Positions 1 through 8,285 of a stretch of 64,000 nucleotides of DNA are shown one piece after another (position 1 is the stretch's first letter; every line of letters starts with the position of its first letter). The stretch is from JAIBDK01 sp965261915 (GTDB taxonomy: Bacteria; Pseudomonadota; Gammaproteobacteria; Arenicellales; Poriferihabitantaceae). The stretch is taken from contig CBDHDW010000013.1 of NCBI GenBank assembly GCA_965261915.1, forward strand, positions 3,286,001 to 3,350,000, given 5' to 3'. Below the pieces are notes generated by a model. That model saw only the letters and a program-made list of their open reading frames with translations, was not told the DNA's origin and did not search any database. Made by a program: the position numbers and the translations under genes.

Positions 1-756
1 ATTCTCTTAGCGATATTTTACGTATCCCTTAACCCTGCACTGGCAGAATCAACCATACAATCTTTCAGCGCTAGCAAAGCCGTCGATTTAACACATGTAA
101 TGCATGATGATATGACATTCTGGCCTGGTGGTGTGCCCTTTAAGAAAGAAGCTTTGGTTACTTACGATAGTGGCGGGTATTTATTACATAAATTTGTAAT
201 GGGAGAAAACACGGGCACGCACATTGATGCGCCTGCCCACTTTATCAAAGGAAATCTGGGTATTGACAAATTGCCCATAGATCAACTCATTCTGCCCATC
301 GTGGTTATTGATGTTAAAGCACAGGCTACGAAAAATCCTGACTATCAACTATCACCAAAGGATGTTTTGAATTGGGAGTCCAAGAACGGGCCAATTCCGG
401 CTAATTCGCTGGTTGCATTAAATTCTGGTTGGCACGCCAAGTTTGATAACCCCGAACAATATATCAACATGGATTCAGAAAATGTCATGCACTTCCCTGG
501 ATACTCCCCCGAAGCAGCAAAACTATTAGTCAAGAGAAATGTTTCGGGAATTGGCATCGATACGCTCAGCTTAGATCATGGACCCTCGAAAACCTTTGCA
601 ACACATATCGTCATGCTAAAGGCGAATAAGTATCAGGTTGAGAATATGGCCAATTTGGATGCACTACCCGCCGTCGGTGCAACTGTAGTCATTGGCGTGT
701 TGCCAGTAAAAGGTGGCTCCCAGGCCCAGGCACGAATTTTTGCCTTGATGCCATAA
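1..756 (+). CDS. Cyclase family protein (kynurenine formamidase-like), 5' end outside window
   Basis: The reading frame is already open at base 1, so the start lies to the left. The first visible residues form the end of a signal peptide (ILLAIFYVSLNPALA followed by ES), which suggests an exported enzyme. The mature part has the metal-binding motif of the cyclase/kynurenine formamidase family (PF04199) as GTHIDAPAH, plus the early DLTH motif and a late GIDTLSLDHG motif. The family hydrolyses formamide or cyclic amide/ester bonds using a divalent metal, but the substrate cannot be inferred here. An attC-like site begins 40 bp after the stop, so the gene may be the first cassette of the array that follows. 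A Met at base 100 is too far inside the conserved DLTH motif to be the true start. Confidence 0.85.
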   Translation: MLLAIFYVSLNPALAESTIQSFSASKAVDLTHVMHDDMTFWPGGVPFKKEALVTYDSGGYLLHKFVMGENTGTHIDAPAHFIKGNLGIDKLPIDQLILPIVVIDVKAQATKNPDYQLSPKDVLNWESKNGPIPANSLVALNSGWHAKFDNPEQYINMDSENVMHFPGYSPEAAKLLVKRNVSGIGIDTLSLDHGPSKTFATHIVMLKANKYQVENMANLDALPAVGATVVIGVLPVKGGSQAQARIFALMP

Positions 757-796
757 TTACTCACAATAGACAAGTTCTAAGCTGATCGGAATTTCA

Positions 797-868
797 TCAT
801 AACAAGCGCATGCAGCCGGACTTCAAAAAGGCTACGCTTTTTTTGGCCACTGATGCGAGGCGTTAGGT
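797..868 (+). repeat. attC recombination site 1
   Basis: R'' is TCATAAC at 797-803 and R' is GTTAGGT at 862-868. The L'' side GCGCATGCAG pairs with the L' side CTGATGCG, leaving one unpaired G, the typical extrahelical base of attC. The centre (CTTCAAAAAG / GCTTTTTTTGG) can fold as the variable terminal structure. Confidence 0.8.
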
Positions 869-884
869 GCAACAAGGAGCAACC

Positions 885-1064
885 ATGGTAGAAAAACGTA
901 AAGAAATGGCGGGGATGGCATTTGGTTTTCTAGCATTGTTGTTTAATCCAATAATAAAAATTCACCTATCAAAGGAACTTTGGGCTATTATAGACATTGG
1001 TTCTGCCATATTAATTTTGTCCATGAAGTCAAAGATCATCGAGGCTGATAGTGAAAGCAGCTAA
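885..1064 (+). CDS. Small membrane protein encoded by an integron cassette (DUF6804-like)
   Basis: This is a 59-residue protein with two predicted hydrophobic stretches. It contains the motif LFNPIIKIHLSKELW followed by AIIDI, which resembles a family of short inner-membrane proteins often found as cassettes (DUF6804-like; the family name is from memory and not certain). Function is unknown. I chose ATG 885 because AGGAG at 875-879 sits five bases upstream. An in-frame GTG at 867 would start inside the attC site. Related proteins are longer at the N-terminus, so this may be a shortened form. The stop codon lies in the next attC. Confidence 0.6.
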   Translation: MVEKRKEMAGMAFGFLALLFNPIIKIHLSKELWAIIDIGSAILILSMKSKIIEADSESS

Positions 1065-1130
1065 CAAGGCGCTCGTTCGGACGCAAACTACGCTGCGCTT
1101 CGTTTGCGCCGCACAGCTAGGTCGTTAGAG
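1059..1130 (+). repeat. attC recombination site 2
   Basis: R'' is AGCTAAC at 1059-1065 and R' is GTTAGAG at 1124-1130. The centre has an imperfect inverted repeat (ACGCAAAC at 1081-1088 against GTTTGCGC at 1102-1109). The stop codon of the previous cassette gene lies inside R''. Confidence 0.8.
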
Positions 1131-1136
1131 GGCATT

Positions 1137-1715
1137 ATGAAGTTTGCGAAAGATTACTCAGGTTGGAAAAATGAAGTTCTTTATCGGATGTGCTCTGAAA
1201 GACCTCTGCACACTGATCTTGATTCAGTGGTTAGCAAACTATGGATTATTGGTCGTGTATATTCTGCGAACATTGAACGCGGAGCAGGTAAAGACTTCAA
1301 TATTCGGGACGCAGCGGAGCTATTAATTAAATCTGACTTAGACAAAGAGATTAAAAAACTAAAAAAAATTGGGCGTCCAACAATTAATAATATTTCAATT
1401 GTTTTAAATACTCACAAAATCCTCACAGACTTATTTTCAAAAGCTACAGGAATTAAACAACGTTCCCTTGCTTCAAAATATCTTCATTTTCATGTACCAA
1501 AGTCAGTATTCATCTACGACTCAATAGCAAACAGAGAAATCAGAAGCCGATTACCTAGACAACAGTTTCAAGTACCACAAGAGTTTGATAATGAATACGC
1601 TTCATTCTGCTACAGGTGTTTACACTATCGCGACACTGAATTTGAACCTAAACTGGGGCAGTTATCTACACCGAGAAAGCTAGATATGGAGCTGCTTGGC
1701 TATGAAGCCCTCTAA
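1137..1715 (+). CDS. Hypothetical cassette protein
   Basis: This 192-residue soluble protein has no signal peptide or membrane segment. I do not recognise a named domain. Its centre is rich in Lys and Ile, and the C-terminal half carries a conserved-looking stretch SKYLHFHVPKSVFIYDS. ATG 1137 lies seven bases after the R' end of attC 2, the standard position for a cassette gene. An upstream in-frame start at 1104 would fall within the attC and is unlikely. The stop overlaps attC 3. The AT content is visibly higher than in the downstream housekeeping genes, which fits acquisition by transfer. Confidence 0.7.
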   Translation: MKFAKDYSGWKNEVLYRMCSERPLHTDLDSVVSKLWIIGRVYSANIERGAGKDFNIRDAAELLIKSDLDKEIKKLKKIGRPTINNISIVLNTHKILTDLFSKATGIKQRSLASKYLHFHVPKSVFIYDSIANREIRSRLPRQQFQVPQEFDNEYASFCYRCLHYRDTEFEPKLGQLSTPRKLDMELLGYEAL

Positions 1716-1784
1716 CAAATCAATCAACTACGCGCCTACGGCGCCAGACGGTACAAAGTTGCGCCGGTTATTGCGACGTTATGC
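1710..1784 (+). repeat. attC recombination site 3
   Basis: R'' is CTCTAAC at 1710-1716 and R' is GTTATGC at 1778-1784. Between them are GC-rich complementary segments (GCGCC repeated on both sides). The preceding gene stops within R'' and the next one starts 14 bases after R'. Confidence 0.75.
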
Positions 1785-1797
1785 GTAAAAGAAGGTC

Positions 1798-2365
1798 ATG
1801 AGTATAAAATTATCTGAAATATTGAACGTAAATAATCCAAAAGAATATAAAGTTCATTTGGCTAACTGGATTTGTGCGAGATTAAAGAAAGGGAAAGGTT
1901 GGAATTCTTGGCGTGGCGAAAAGGATGATTTCAATAGACGGTACATTTTCAGTTTAATGGATTTCTACCATGAGCCAAATGTTTGGCTTTTTGGCGGAGT
2001 GTATGAAGTCGTTGAAAGACTTAATAATGTAACTAGAGCTAACAGATCAATTTAGTCATTTTATTGGGAGACTGAAAATTAAGTGGCCTATATCTGGACG
2101 TGCTAAATCAAGGCGCTTTGAAAACTACATCGATAAGTTCTTGGTTTCTGAAATACTTAAGGAAGAATATACGGGTGAGATATTTTGTGGATATGCGAGA
2201 ATTAATCACGATTTCCACATTTTGGAAAGCATATTTCTCTCAGCTAAGCCAGATTGGAAGGCTGCTCTTGAAAACGTAAAGGGTGTATATCTGATTAAGG
2301 AAGCACTTATTTCACGAGGTGAATTTGGATACAACGCGAACCAAACGCATAACAATGCCGGTTAA
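1798..2365 (+). pseudogene. GIY-YIG nuclease-family protein, frameshifted and missing its nuclease domain
   Basis: The first frame (1798-2055) encodes 85 residues ending in VYEVVERLNN and then diverges. The matching continuation lies in another frame, open from 2033, beginning LELTDQFSHFIGRLKI and running to 2365. The joined product matches the N-terminal domain of cassette-type GIY-YIG proteins, with DFNRRYIFSLMDFYHEPN and EIFCGYARINHDFHILE as landmarks. Those proteins continue into a GIY-YIG endonuclease domain after an ENVKG(V/I)YLI motif. Here the sequence reaches VKGVYLI and then turns into unrelated sequence and an attC-like site. So there are two lesions, a frameshift near 2020-2040 and loss of the catalytic domain. 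A sequencing error could explain the first but not the second. Confidence 0.7.
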
Positions 2366-2379
2366 CGCTGGCGTTAGCG
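2347..2379 (+). repeat. Short or degenerate attC-like site 4
   Basis: GCATAAC at 2347-2353 and GTTAGCG at 2373-2379 resemble R'' and R', with partly complementary neighbours, but the span is only 33 bp, shorter than a normal attC. It sits at the junction where the GIY-YIG cassette is cut off, so it may be the scar of an internal deletion. Confidence 0.45.
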
Positions 2380-2383
2380 CTCT

Positions 2384-3284
2384 ATGATGAAATATTTAGA
2401 CAATGCAAAAGGAATGTTACTTGGCCTCGCTGTCGGCGATGCTGTAGGAACTACTGTTGAGTTTGAGGATCGAGGAAGCTTTCCACCCGTTACCGATATG
2501 GTTGGAGGTGGTCCTTTTGATCTCGAAAAAGGTCAATGGACAGACGATACATCTATGGCTTTATGTTTAGCTGCAAGTCTAATAGAACAATCTGCTTTTG
2601 ATCCAAAAGACCAAATAGATCGTTATTTAAGGTGGCGTGATGATGGCTATATGAGTTCAAATGGGCGCTGTTTCGACATTGGAGAGACTGTGAAAGATGC
2701 TTTAAACCGCTATATATCGACGGGCAACCCTCTCGCAGGCTCAACAGCCCTTCGGTCTGCCGGTAACGGCTCAATTATGCGTCTCAGTAGTAATTGCCTT
2801 CCATAGAAATACAGAAAAATTAATCGAAAACGCCGGGGAAAGCTCGAAAACCACCCATGGTTGTGAAGAATGTGTAGAAAGTTGCAGGCTATTTTCTGCG
2901 TTACTTAAAAAAGCTATGGAGTGTAACGAAAAGGAAGTGGTGCTTTTGGAGCATGGATATTTATCAAACTCCTCAAAAGTCAGAGCTATTGGCAAGGCTG
3001 AATATTTAAACAAGAGTTACAATGAAATCACGGGTAGTGGTTACGTTATAGAGTCGCTAGAAACAGCATTATGGTGTTTTAATAATTCAAATAGTTTTAA
3101 AGAGTCAATTCTTCTAGCAACCAATGTTGGAAATGATGCAGATACTACTGCCGCAATATGTGGGCAAATAGCCGGGGCTTATTATGGTGTCCAAGGTATT
3201 CCTGATGATTGGCTAAATTCGCTGACAATGAAGCAAGATATTTCTAAAATGGCAAAACAACTTTATGAGTTATTCACGAGCTAA
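2384..3284 (+). pseudogene. ADP-ribosylglycohydrolase (DraG family) with one frameshift
   Basis: Bases 2384-2806 encode the N-terminal half, with GLAVGDAVGTTVEF and the metal-site segment GQWTDDTSMAL. The frame stops shortly after GNGSIMRL. The continuation is in another frame from about 2790 (VIAFHRNTEKLIENAGESS) to 3284 and includes the second metal-binding motif NVGNDADTTAAICGQIAGAYYG. Both catalytic metal motifs are therefore intact, and a single one-base shift near 2785-2790 separates them. Members of PF03747 remove ADP-ribose from proteins or other substrates. The gene starts five bases after the attC-like site and its stop lies in attC 5. Either it is an inactivated cassette or the base count here is wrong. 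Confidence 0.8.
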
Positions 3285-3340
3285 CAAGCGCGTTCGAGAG
3301 GGACATATCTCCGCAGTGGTCAATTTGTGCTAAGTTAGCA
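3279..3340 (+). repeat. attC recombination site 5
   Basis: R'' is AGCTAAC at 3279-3285 and R' is GTTAGCA at 3334-3340. The left half (AAGCGCGTTCGAGAGGGAC) is very typical of attC sites. The right half pairs less well, so the site may be a recombined or decayed version. Confidence 0.65.
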
Positions 3341-3358
3341 CCAATAAGCTCACTACTT

Positions 3359-3547
3359 TTGACAATAACTCAAAAAAACGTGGGCCAAATGCTCATCGAA
3401 GCTGCAATGCAAAAAGCAGCTGTAATGAACTGGAAGCGGATTAAAGTTGGATTGCCTCCAGAGCAGGAGTGGGCAAGAACCATTTCATTTTGTGAACGAA
3501 ACGGATTCAATACAATTGGAAAAAGACCGGGTCGTTCAGTATCCTAA
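3359..3547 (+). pseudogene. C-terminal remnant of a GNAT-like acetyltransferase
   Basis: About 60 codons matching only the end of a GNAT-type N-acetyltransferase are present, with GQMLIEAAMQKA, then EWARTISFCERNGF and a final IGKRPG. The acetyl-CoA-binding loop and everything before it are missing. There is no convincing start codon or ribosome binding site, so this is treated as a fragment left by a cassette deletion at the end of the array. Confidence 0.6.
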
Positions 3548-3574
3548 TTTCTCTGCAAAGATTCTTAACTCGAT

Positions 3575-4207
3575 ATGTCAAAAAACAAACGATCCAGAAA
3601 GTCCAGTAGCTGGGCTGATCGGCAAAACAAAGATCAATTTGTAAAACAGGCAAGGCAGCAAGGGCTACGGGCGCGAGCGGCTTTTAAGCTGGAACAAATT
3701 GATCAGAAATATCGATTGATCAAACCTGGCTCCAATCTTATTGATTTGGGTGCGGCACCGGGCAGTTGGTGCCAGTATGCGGTACGTAAGCTGACGCGCA
3801 AAGGCCTGGTTCTGGCGATTGATTTACTTGAAATGCCGGACATTCCCGGTGTTGACTTTACGCAGGGCGATTTTACTGAGCAGTCGGTCCAGGAATCATT
3901 GTTATTAAAGCTCAAGAATTGCAAGCTGGACCTTGTTTTATCGGATATGGCCCCCAATATCACAGGTATCAGGGTAACTGATCAGGCACGGGCCGAAGAA
4001 TTGCAAGAAGCCGTATATGCGTTTTGTTTAGCATCATTGACATCAGGCGGAAAATTGCTGACGAAAATATTTGAGGGTGAATCTGCCAAAGCGGTACAGA
4101 AAATGTATCAGCAAAGCTTCAGCCAAGTCCAGGTTATCAAGCCAGATGCTTCGCGTGCTCAATCTCGCGAAATATATATTTTAGCGAGAGATTTTCATTC
4201 GATATAA
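3575..4207 (+). CDS. rlmE: 23S rRNA (uridine-2'-O)-methyltransferase RlmE
   Basis: At 210 residues this is close to the E. coli length. It methylates the 2'-OH of U2552 in 23S rRNA using SAM, late in 50S assembly. The SAM-binding motif LIDLGAAPGSW is at residues 55-65. The catalytic tetrad is complete at exactly the E. coli numbering: K38 (AAFKLEQ), D124 (LSDMAPN), K164 (LLTKIF) and E199 (SREIY). In many gammaproteobacteria rlmE precedes ftsH, as here, with a gap of 110 bp. Its usual upstream neighbour yhbY is not present, and the integron cassette array lies there instead. No strong ribosome binding site is visible before ATG 3575. Confidence 0.97.
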   Translation: MSKNKRSRKSSSWADRQNKDQFVKQARQQGLRARAAFKLEQIDQKYRLIKPGSNLIDLGAAPGSWCQYAVRKLTRKGLVLAIDLLEMPDIPGVDFTQGDFTEQSVQESLLLKLKNCKLDLVLSDMAPNITGIRVTDQARAEELQEAVYAFCLASLTSGGKLLTKIFEGESAKAVQKMYQQSFSQVQVIKPDASRAQSREIYILARDFHSI

Positions 4208-4317
4208 AAAGGTCTCAATAAAAAGGTCTTGGGCCTGATCAAATTTCAGCGAATTTATTGCGGTTGGCGTATAATTTGCCGATATGACACATTAACCGAT
4301 ATGCGGAGAACAGAGCG

Positions 4318-6255
4318 TTGCCGAATTTGACAAAGAATATTTTACTATGGCTGGTAATTGCCATGGTGCTAATGTCGGTATTTAACAATTTCACCAACCC
4401 CAACAGCGGCGGCAGCAGTGAGCTTGATTATTCGACATTTTTGTCTCAGGTCAAACAGGGCAATGTCGCCTCTGTTGAAATTGATAACGAGATTATTCGC
4501 GGGCATACCCACAATGGTGAGGGATTTGTAACCTACGCGCCAAACGACCCAAAACTGGTCGATGATTTGTTTGCCAATGGCGTGGAAATAAAAGCCAAAA
4601 AAGAAGAAGAAACTTCGCTGTTGATGCATCTGTTGATCAGTTCCTTTCCGATTTTGTTGTTGATCGGTGTCTGGATCTTTTTTATGAAACAAATGCAGGG
4701 CGGCGGACGCGGCGGTGCATTGAGCTTTGGTAAAAGCAAAGCCAGAATGCTCACCGAGGATAAAAACCATATTACCTTCGAGGATGTCGCGGGTGTTGAC
4801 GAAGCCAGGGAAGAAGTCAGGGAACTGGTTGAATTTCTAAGAGACCCTTCCCGATTTCGAAAGCTCGGCGGTCGAATTCCCAGAGGCGTACTGATGACCG
4901 GTAGTCCGGGGACGGGTAAGACCTTGTTGGCAAAGGCCATCGCGGGAGAAGCCAAGGTTCCGTTTTTTACAATTTCAGGTTCTGATTTTGTGGAAATGTT
5001 TGTTGGTGTAGGCGCTTCGCGAGTTCGCGATATGTTTGATCAGGCGAAAAAACATGCGCCCTGCATTATCTTTATTGACGAAATTGATGCGGTGGGCCGG
5101 CAGCGTGGTGCCGGACTTGGCGGCGGCCATGACGAACGTGAGCAAACGCTCAATCAATTGCTTGTAGAAATGGATGGATTTGATGCCGGGGAAGGGGTCA
5201 TTGTTATTGCTGCAACCAACCGCCCTGACGTTTTGGATCCGGCGCTGCTTCGACCGGGGCGATTTGATCGTCAGGTTACGGTTCCGCTGCCGGATATTCG
5301 TGGACGAGAAGCGATTCTTAAAGTCCACATGAAGAAAGTACCGATTGCCAAAGACGTTGATACAGGTGTCATCGCTCGCGGAACCCCCGGATTTTCCGGC
5401 GCGGATCTGGCTAATCTGATTAACGAAGCCGCATTATTTGCCGCGCGAGAAGACAAGAAACGGGTATCAATGGAAGAGTTTGAAAAAGCCAAGGACAAGG
5501 TGCTGATGGGAGTTGAGCGCCGTTCAATTGTGATGCCCGAAGAAGAGCGGAAAAATACGGCGTATCATGAGTCAGGCCACACCGTTGTTGCAAAAGTTCT
5601 GGCTGACAATACCGATCCTGTTCACAAGGTTACAATAATTCCCAGGGGTAGGGCCTTAGGTGTCACGATGCAACTCCCCGAAGAGGATCGTTATAGCCAC
5701 AATCGTGAATACCTGTTAGCACGTATCGCGGTGTTGATGGGCGGTCGTATCGCTGAAGAGGTATTTATGGAACAGATGACCACAGGGGCTTCCAATGATT
5801 TCGAACAGGCTACACAGCTCGCTCAAAACATGGTGGCGCGTTGGGGAATGAGCGATGCACTGGGTCCCCGAGTTTACGGTGATAACCAAAGCGAAGTGTT
5901 TCTCGGTCGGGAGATGTCTACGCAACGCAATGTCAGCCCGGATACTGCAGAAAAAGTCGAAAAAGAAGTCACTCGAATCATCAAACAGGAATACGACCGA
6001 GCGAGGAGCATCATCGAAGAATATCGAGAGAAAATTGAAGTGATGGCGCAATCGCTGCTAGAATGGGAAACACTGAATTCGTCCCAGGTAGATGAAATAA
6101 TGCAGGGGAAAGCACCAACGCCGCCTGAGGATATCGACAAAAAGCCCCCTCCGAGTAGCGGTAAATCATCCAAAGATGACGAATCGGAAGGGCTTGATCT
6201 TGATGAATCCGACCTTGATATATCCGATTTAGGCTCTCCGGATACCGCCAGCTAG
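4318..6255 (+). CDS. ftsH: ATP-dependent zinc metalloprotease FtsH
   Basis: This is a membrane-anchored AAA+ protease that degrades misfolded membrane proteins and regulatory proteins. The 645 residues show: TM1 at about 8-24, periplasmic domain at 25-100, TM2 at 104-123, Walker A GSPGTGKT at 195-202, Walker B IIFIDEID at 250-257, second region of homology near 297-320 and the zinc motif HESGH at 417-421. The C-terminus is acidic and disordered. Translation starts at TTG 4318, with GGAG at 4305-4308 nine bases upstream; no in-frame ATG fits the family start. Walker A has Ser where most FtsH have Pro (GPPGTGKT), a mild variation. A good -10 element (TATAAT) lies at 4270-4275, without a clear -35. 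Confidence 0.97.
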   Translation: MPNLTKNILLWLVIAMVLMSVFNNFTNPNSGGSSELDYSTFLSQVKQGNVASVEIDNEIIRGHTHNGEGFVTYAPNDPKLVDDLFANGVEIKAKKEEETSLLMHLLISSFPILLLIGVWIFFMKQMQGGGRGGALSFGKSKARMLTEDKNHITFEDVAGVDEAREEVRELVEFLRDPSRFRKLGGRIPRGVLMTGSPGTGKTLLAKAIAGEAKVPFFTISGSDFVEMFVGVGASRVRDMFDQAKKHAPCIIFIDEIDAVGRQRGAGLGGGHDEREQTLNQLLVEMDGFDAGEGVIVIAATNRPDVLDPALLRPGRFDRQVTVPLPDIRGREAILKVHMKKVPIAKDVDTGVIARGTPGFSGADLANLINEAALFAAREDKKRVSMEEFEKAKDKVLMGVERRSIVMPEEERKNTAYHESGHTVVAKVLADNTDPVHKVTIIPRGRALGVTMQLPEEDRYSHNREYLLARIAVLMGGRIAEEVFMEQMTTGASNDFEQATQLAQNMVARWGMSDALGPRVYGDNQSEVFLGREMSTQRNVSPDTAEKVEKEVTRIIKQEYDRARSIIEEYREKIEVMAQSLLEWETLNSSQVDEIMQGKAPTPPEDIDKKPPPSSGKSSKDDESEGLDLDESDLDISDLGSPDTAS

Positions 6256-6280
6256 GATACAGCGGTAATCTGGGGAAGAC

Positions 6281-7624
6281 ATGTCAGATTCCTTATTTGG
6301 CACTGACGGCGTTCGTGGCCGAGTTGGCGAAGAACCTGTAACACCCGCCACAATTCTTAAACTTGGTTGGGCAGCCGGGCGCGTGCTATCGGATTCAGGT
6401 GTTAGTAATACCGTTTTAATCGGCAAAGATACCCGGGTTTCGGGATATTTGCTGGAGTCAGCGCTGGAAGCCGGGTTTTCGTCTGCAGGTGTAAACGTTT
6501 CCTTATTGGGGCCAATGCCAACACCGGGAATAGCCTATCTAACGCGCACCGCACGCGCCTGTGCGGGCGTGGTAATCAGCGCGTCGCACAATCCCTACTA
6601 TGATAATGGGATCAAGATTTTCTCTACCGACGGTACCAAATTACCGGAGGATCTGGTCGAGAAGATTGATTCTGCGATGAGGCAACCGATGACCTGTGTA
6701 GAGTCGCAGGCATTGGGAAAAGCGAGTCGGTTTACGGATGCCCATGGTCGGTACATTGAGTATTGCAAAAATACCTTTAGTGAAAATTTGTCACTGGACA
6801 AACTTAAGATTGTTGTCGACTGTGCTAATGGTGCTGCTTATGAGGTTGCTCCAAATGTTTTTCGGGAGTTGGGAGCCGAAATAGAAGCGATTGGCAACCA
6901 GCCTGACGGGTTCAATATTAATGAAAATTGTGGCTCCACCAATCTGGATTTACTAAAAGCAGGTGTTGTTGATTGCGCAGCCGATATTGGGGTCGCATTG
7001 GACGGCGATGCGGATCGTGTGCTGCTTATTGATGAAAACGGCAATGAAATCAATGGCGATCAGATTCTCTACGTACTGGCCAGCCACAGACTATTGAAAG
7101 GCTCGTTGGGAGGGGGAGTTGCCGGTACATTGATGACAAATCTTGGACTGGAGCTCGGCCTAAAAGATCGCGGTATAGAATTTGCCCGGGCAAAAGTCGG
7201 GGATCGTTATGTCCATGAATTAATGGCCGGCCGAGGTTGGGAGCTGGGGGGGGAGGCCTCAGGGCACATTATCTGCCTCGATAAATCGACAACAGGCGAT
7301 GGGATTGTTGCCGCGCTGGAGGTGCTCGAAGTGATGCTGGAGACCGGAAAGACGCTGGGCCAACTGGTTGAAGGGATGGTGTTATTCCCGCATACGATCG
7401 TGAATATCAAACTGGGTACGGCAGACGGCAATGCAGTTTTGAAGAACCCAAAGCTGCGGAAACTGGTTGTGTCATTAGAAAATGAACTGGGAACTAGCGG
7501 ACGAATCGTATTGCGCCCTTCCGGAACCGAGCCCCTGTTTCGCGTGATGGTTGAAGGCGAAAATGAAGATACGGTGAACGCGGTTAGCCAGAAAATTTCA
7601 GATTGCGTGGAATCCCTGATCTAA
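6281..7624 (+). CDS. glmM: Phosphoglucosamine mutase
   Basis: GlmM converts glucosamine-6-phosphate to glucosamine-1-phosphate for UDP-GlcNAc, peptidoglycan and LPS synthesis. The 447-residue length is standard. The phosphoserine loop is ISASHNP, with Ser102 as the catalytic residue, the metal loop DGDADR is at 241-246, and the C-terminal phosphate-binding motif is RPSGTEP. The gene lies 25 bp after ftsH and is probably co-transcribed. In E. coli folP sits between these two genes, and it is missing here. No downstream tpiA/secG is present. Confidence 0.97.
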   Translation: MSDSLFGTDGVRGRVGEEPVTPATILKLGWAAGRVLSDSGVSNTVLIGKDTRVSGYLLESALEAGFSSAGVNVSLLGPMPTPGIAYLTRTARACAGVVISASHNPYYDNGIKIFSTDGTKLPEDLVEKIDSAMRQPMTCVESQALGKASRFTDAHGRYIEYCKNTFSENLSLDKLKIVVDCANGAAYEVAPNVFRELGAEIEAIGNQPDGFNINENCGSTNLDLLKAGVVDCAADIGVALDGDADRVLLIDENGNEINGDQILYVLASHRLLKGSLGGGVAGTLMTNLGLELGLKDRGIEFARAKVGDRYVHELMAGRGWELGGEASGHIICLDKSTTGDGIVAALEVLEVMLETGKTLGQLVEGMVLFPHTIVNIKLGTADGNAVLKNPKLRKLVVSLENELGTSGRIVLRPSGTEPLFRVMVEGENEDTVNAVSQKISDCVESLI

Positions 7625-8025
7625 GCGTATTTTAGCGCAAAATTCAAAACGCGGACAAAGCTCGTTTTAAATTACTTGGCTGGCTTTTCCCCGGATTTGA
7701 TTGGAGCTGCCCCGGATTTGCTGCTGGCCAGCTGTGGTTTCGAATTTTGACCGTCTGAACCGTGCTTGTCATCAAAGCCAACTCAAGGTTGATTTCCGCC
7801 AGGCTGTGATTACTCAAACCCTGTTCAATGGGTTGATGCGGATTGATCAGGTTGGCGAGAAAATCTACGGCATTTGAGGGTAGGCTATCGTTCACCGGGT
7901 TATTCCAAACAAGTGTTCAGCCTTACCATCTGCGGGAAATAAATGCGAATGAAAATTCGCTGACACTCGAGTTAGAGACTTCATCTATTATGGTGTGATG
8001 CCTGAACACTGAATCGATCATTCAG
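7625..8025. other. Intergenic region with no recognised gene
   Basis: About 400 bp between glmM and tRNA-Leu. A weak hairpin (AAAACG ... CGTTTT, 7648-7669) followed by TTTAAAT lies just after glmM and might act as a weak terminator. A minus-strand open frame of 83 codons (7644-7895) matches nothing I know and has no ribosome binding site. Confidence 0.5.
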
Positions 8026-8112
8026 TGGTACCGAGGGTCGGATTCGAACCGACACTGGGTTGCCCCAACCAGATTTTGAATCTGGCGCGTCTACCAATTT
8101 CGCCACCCCGGC
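8026..8112 (-). tRNA. tRNA-Leu (anticodon CAA)
   Basis: Read on the minus strand this 87-base molecule has the acceptor GCCGGGG paired with CCTCGGT, an encoded CCA end, the D-arm AATTGGTAGACGCG of class II leucine tRNAs, an anticodon stem-loop CCAGA-TTCAAAA-TCTGG giving anticodon CAA, a long variable arm (TTGGGGCAACCCA region) and the T-loop GGTTCGAATCC. It reads UUG codons. Confidence 0.97.
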
Positions 8113-8285
8113 TTTGCTGCGAAGATATAGAGTTTTCTGGCTATATGCAATTCTTTTTGAGTTTGTTCAGCAGAAAAGTTGAGGAAAATTATATTTCGAT
8201 AATAAGGCAATATTGAATACAATCCGCAACACCCATTACCTCTGTTTAGACTTATCGGTATTGCAATTTGCAATACCCCCCAATC

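Larger units (their letters stand above)
797..3547 (+). mobile_element. Integron-type cassette array without visible integrase (CALIN-like)
   Basis: Five attC-like sites in the same orientation separate short, unrelated plus-strand genes. Stop codons fall inside the R'' half of the sites and start codons lie a few bases after the R' half, which is the usual cassette layout. No integron integrase or attI is visible. It could lie left of the window or be lost. Several cassettes are broken, which suggests an old or poorly selected array. It ends directly upstream of rlmE. Confidence 0.75.

Noticed and set aside
4247..4275. Complete sigma70 promoter before ftsH
   Set aside because: TATAAT at 4270 is good, but no acceptable -35 element lies at 16-18 bp.
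7644..7895. Minus-strand 83-codon open frame after glmM
   Set aside because: No ribosome binding site, family resemblance or conserved motif was seen.
8025..8216. Plus-strand open frame across tRNA-Leu(CAA)
   Set aside because: It is mostly the antisense of the tRNA. The apparent peptide (VPRVGFEPTLG) is a well-known translation artefact of tRNA genes.
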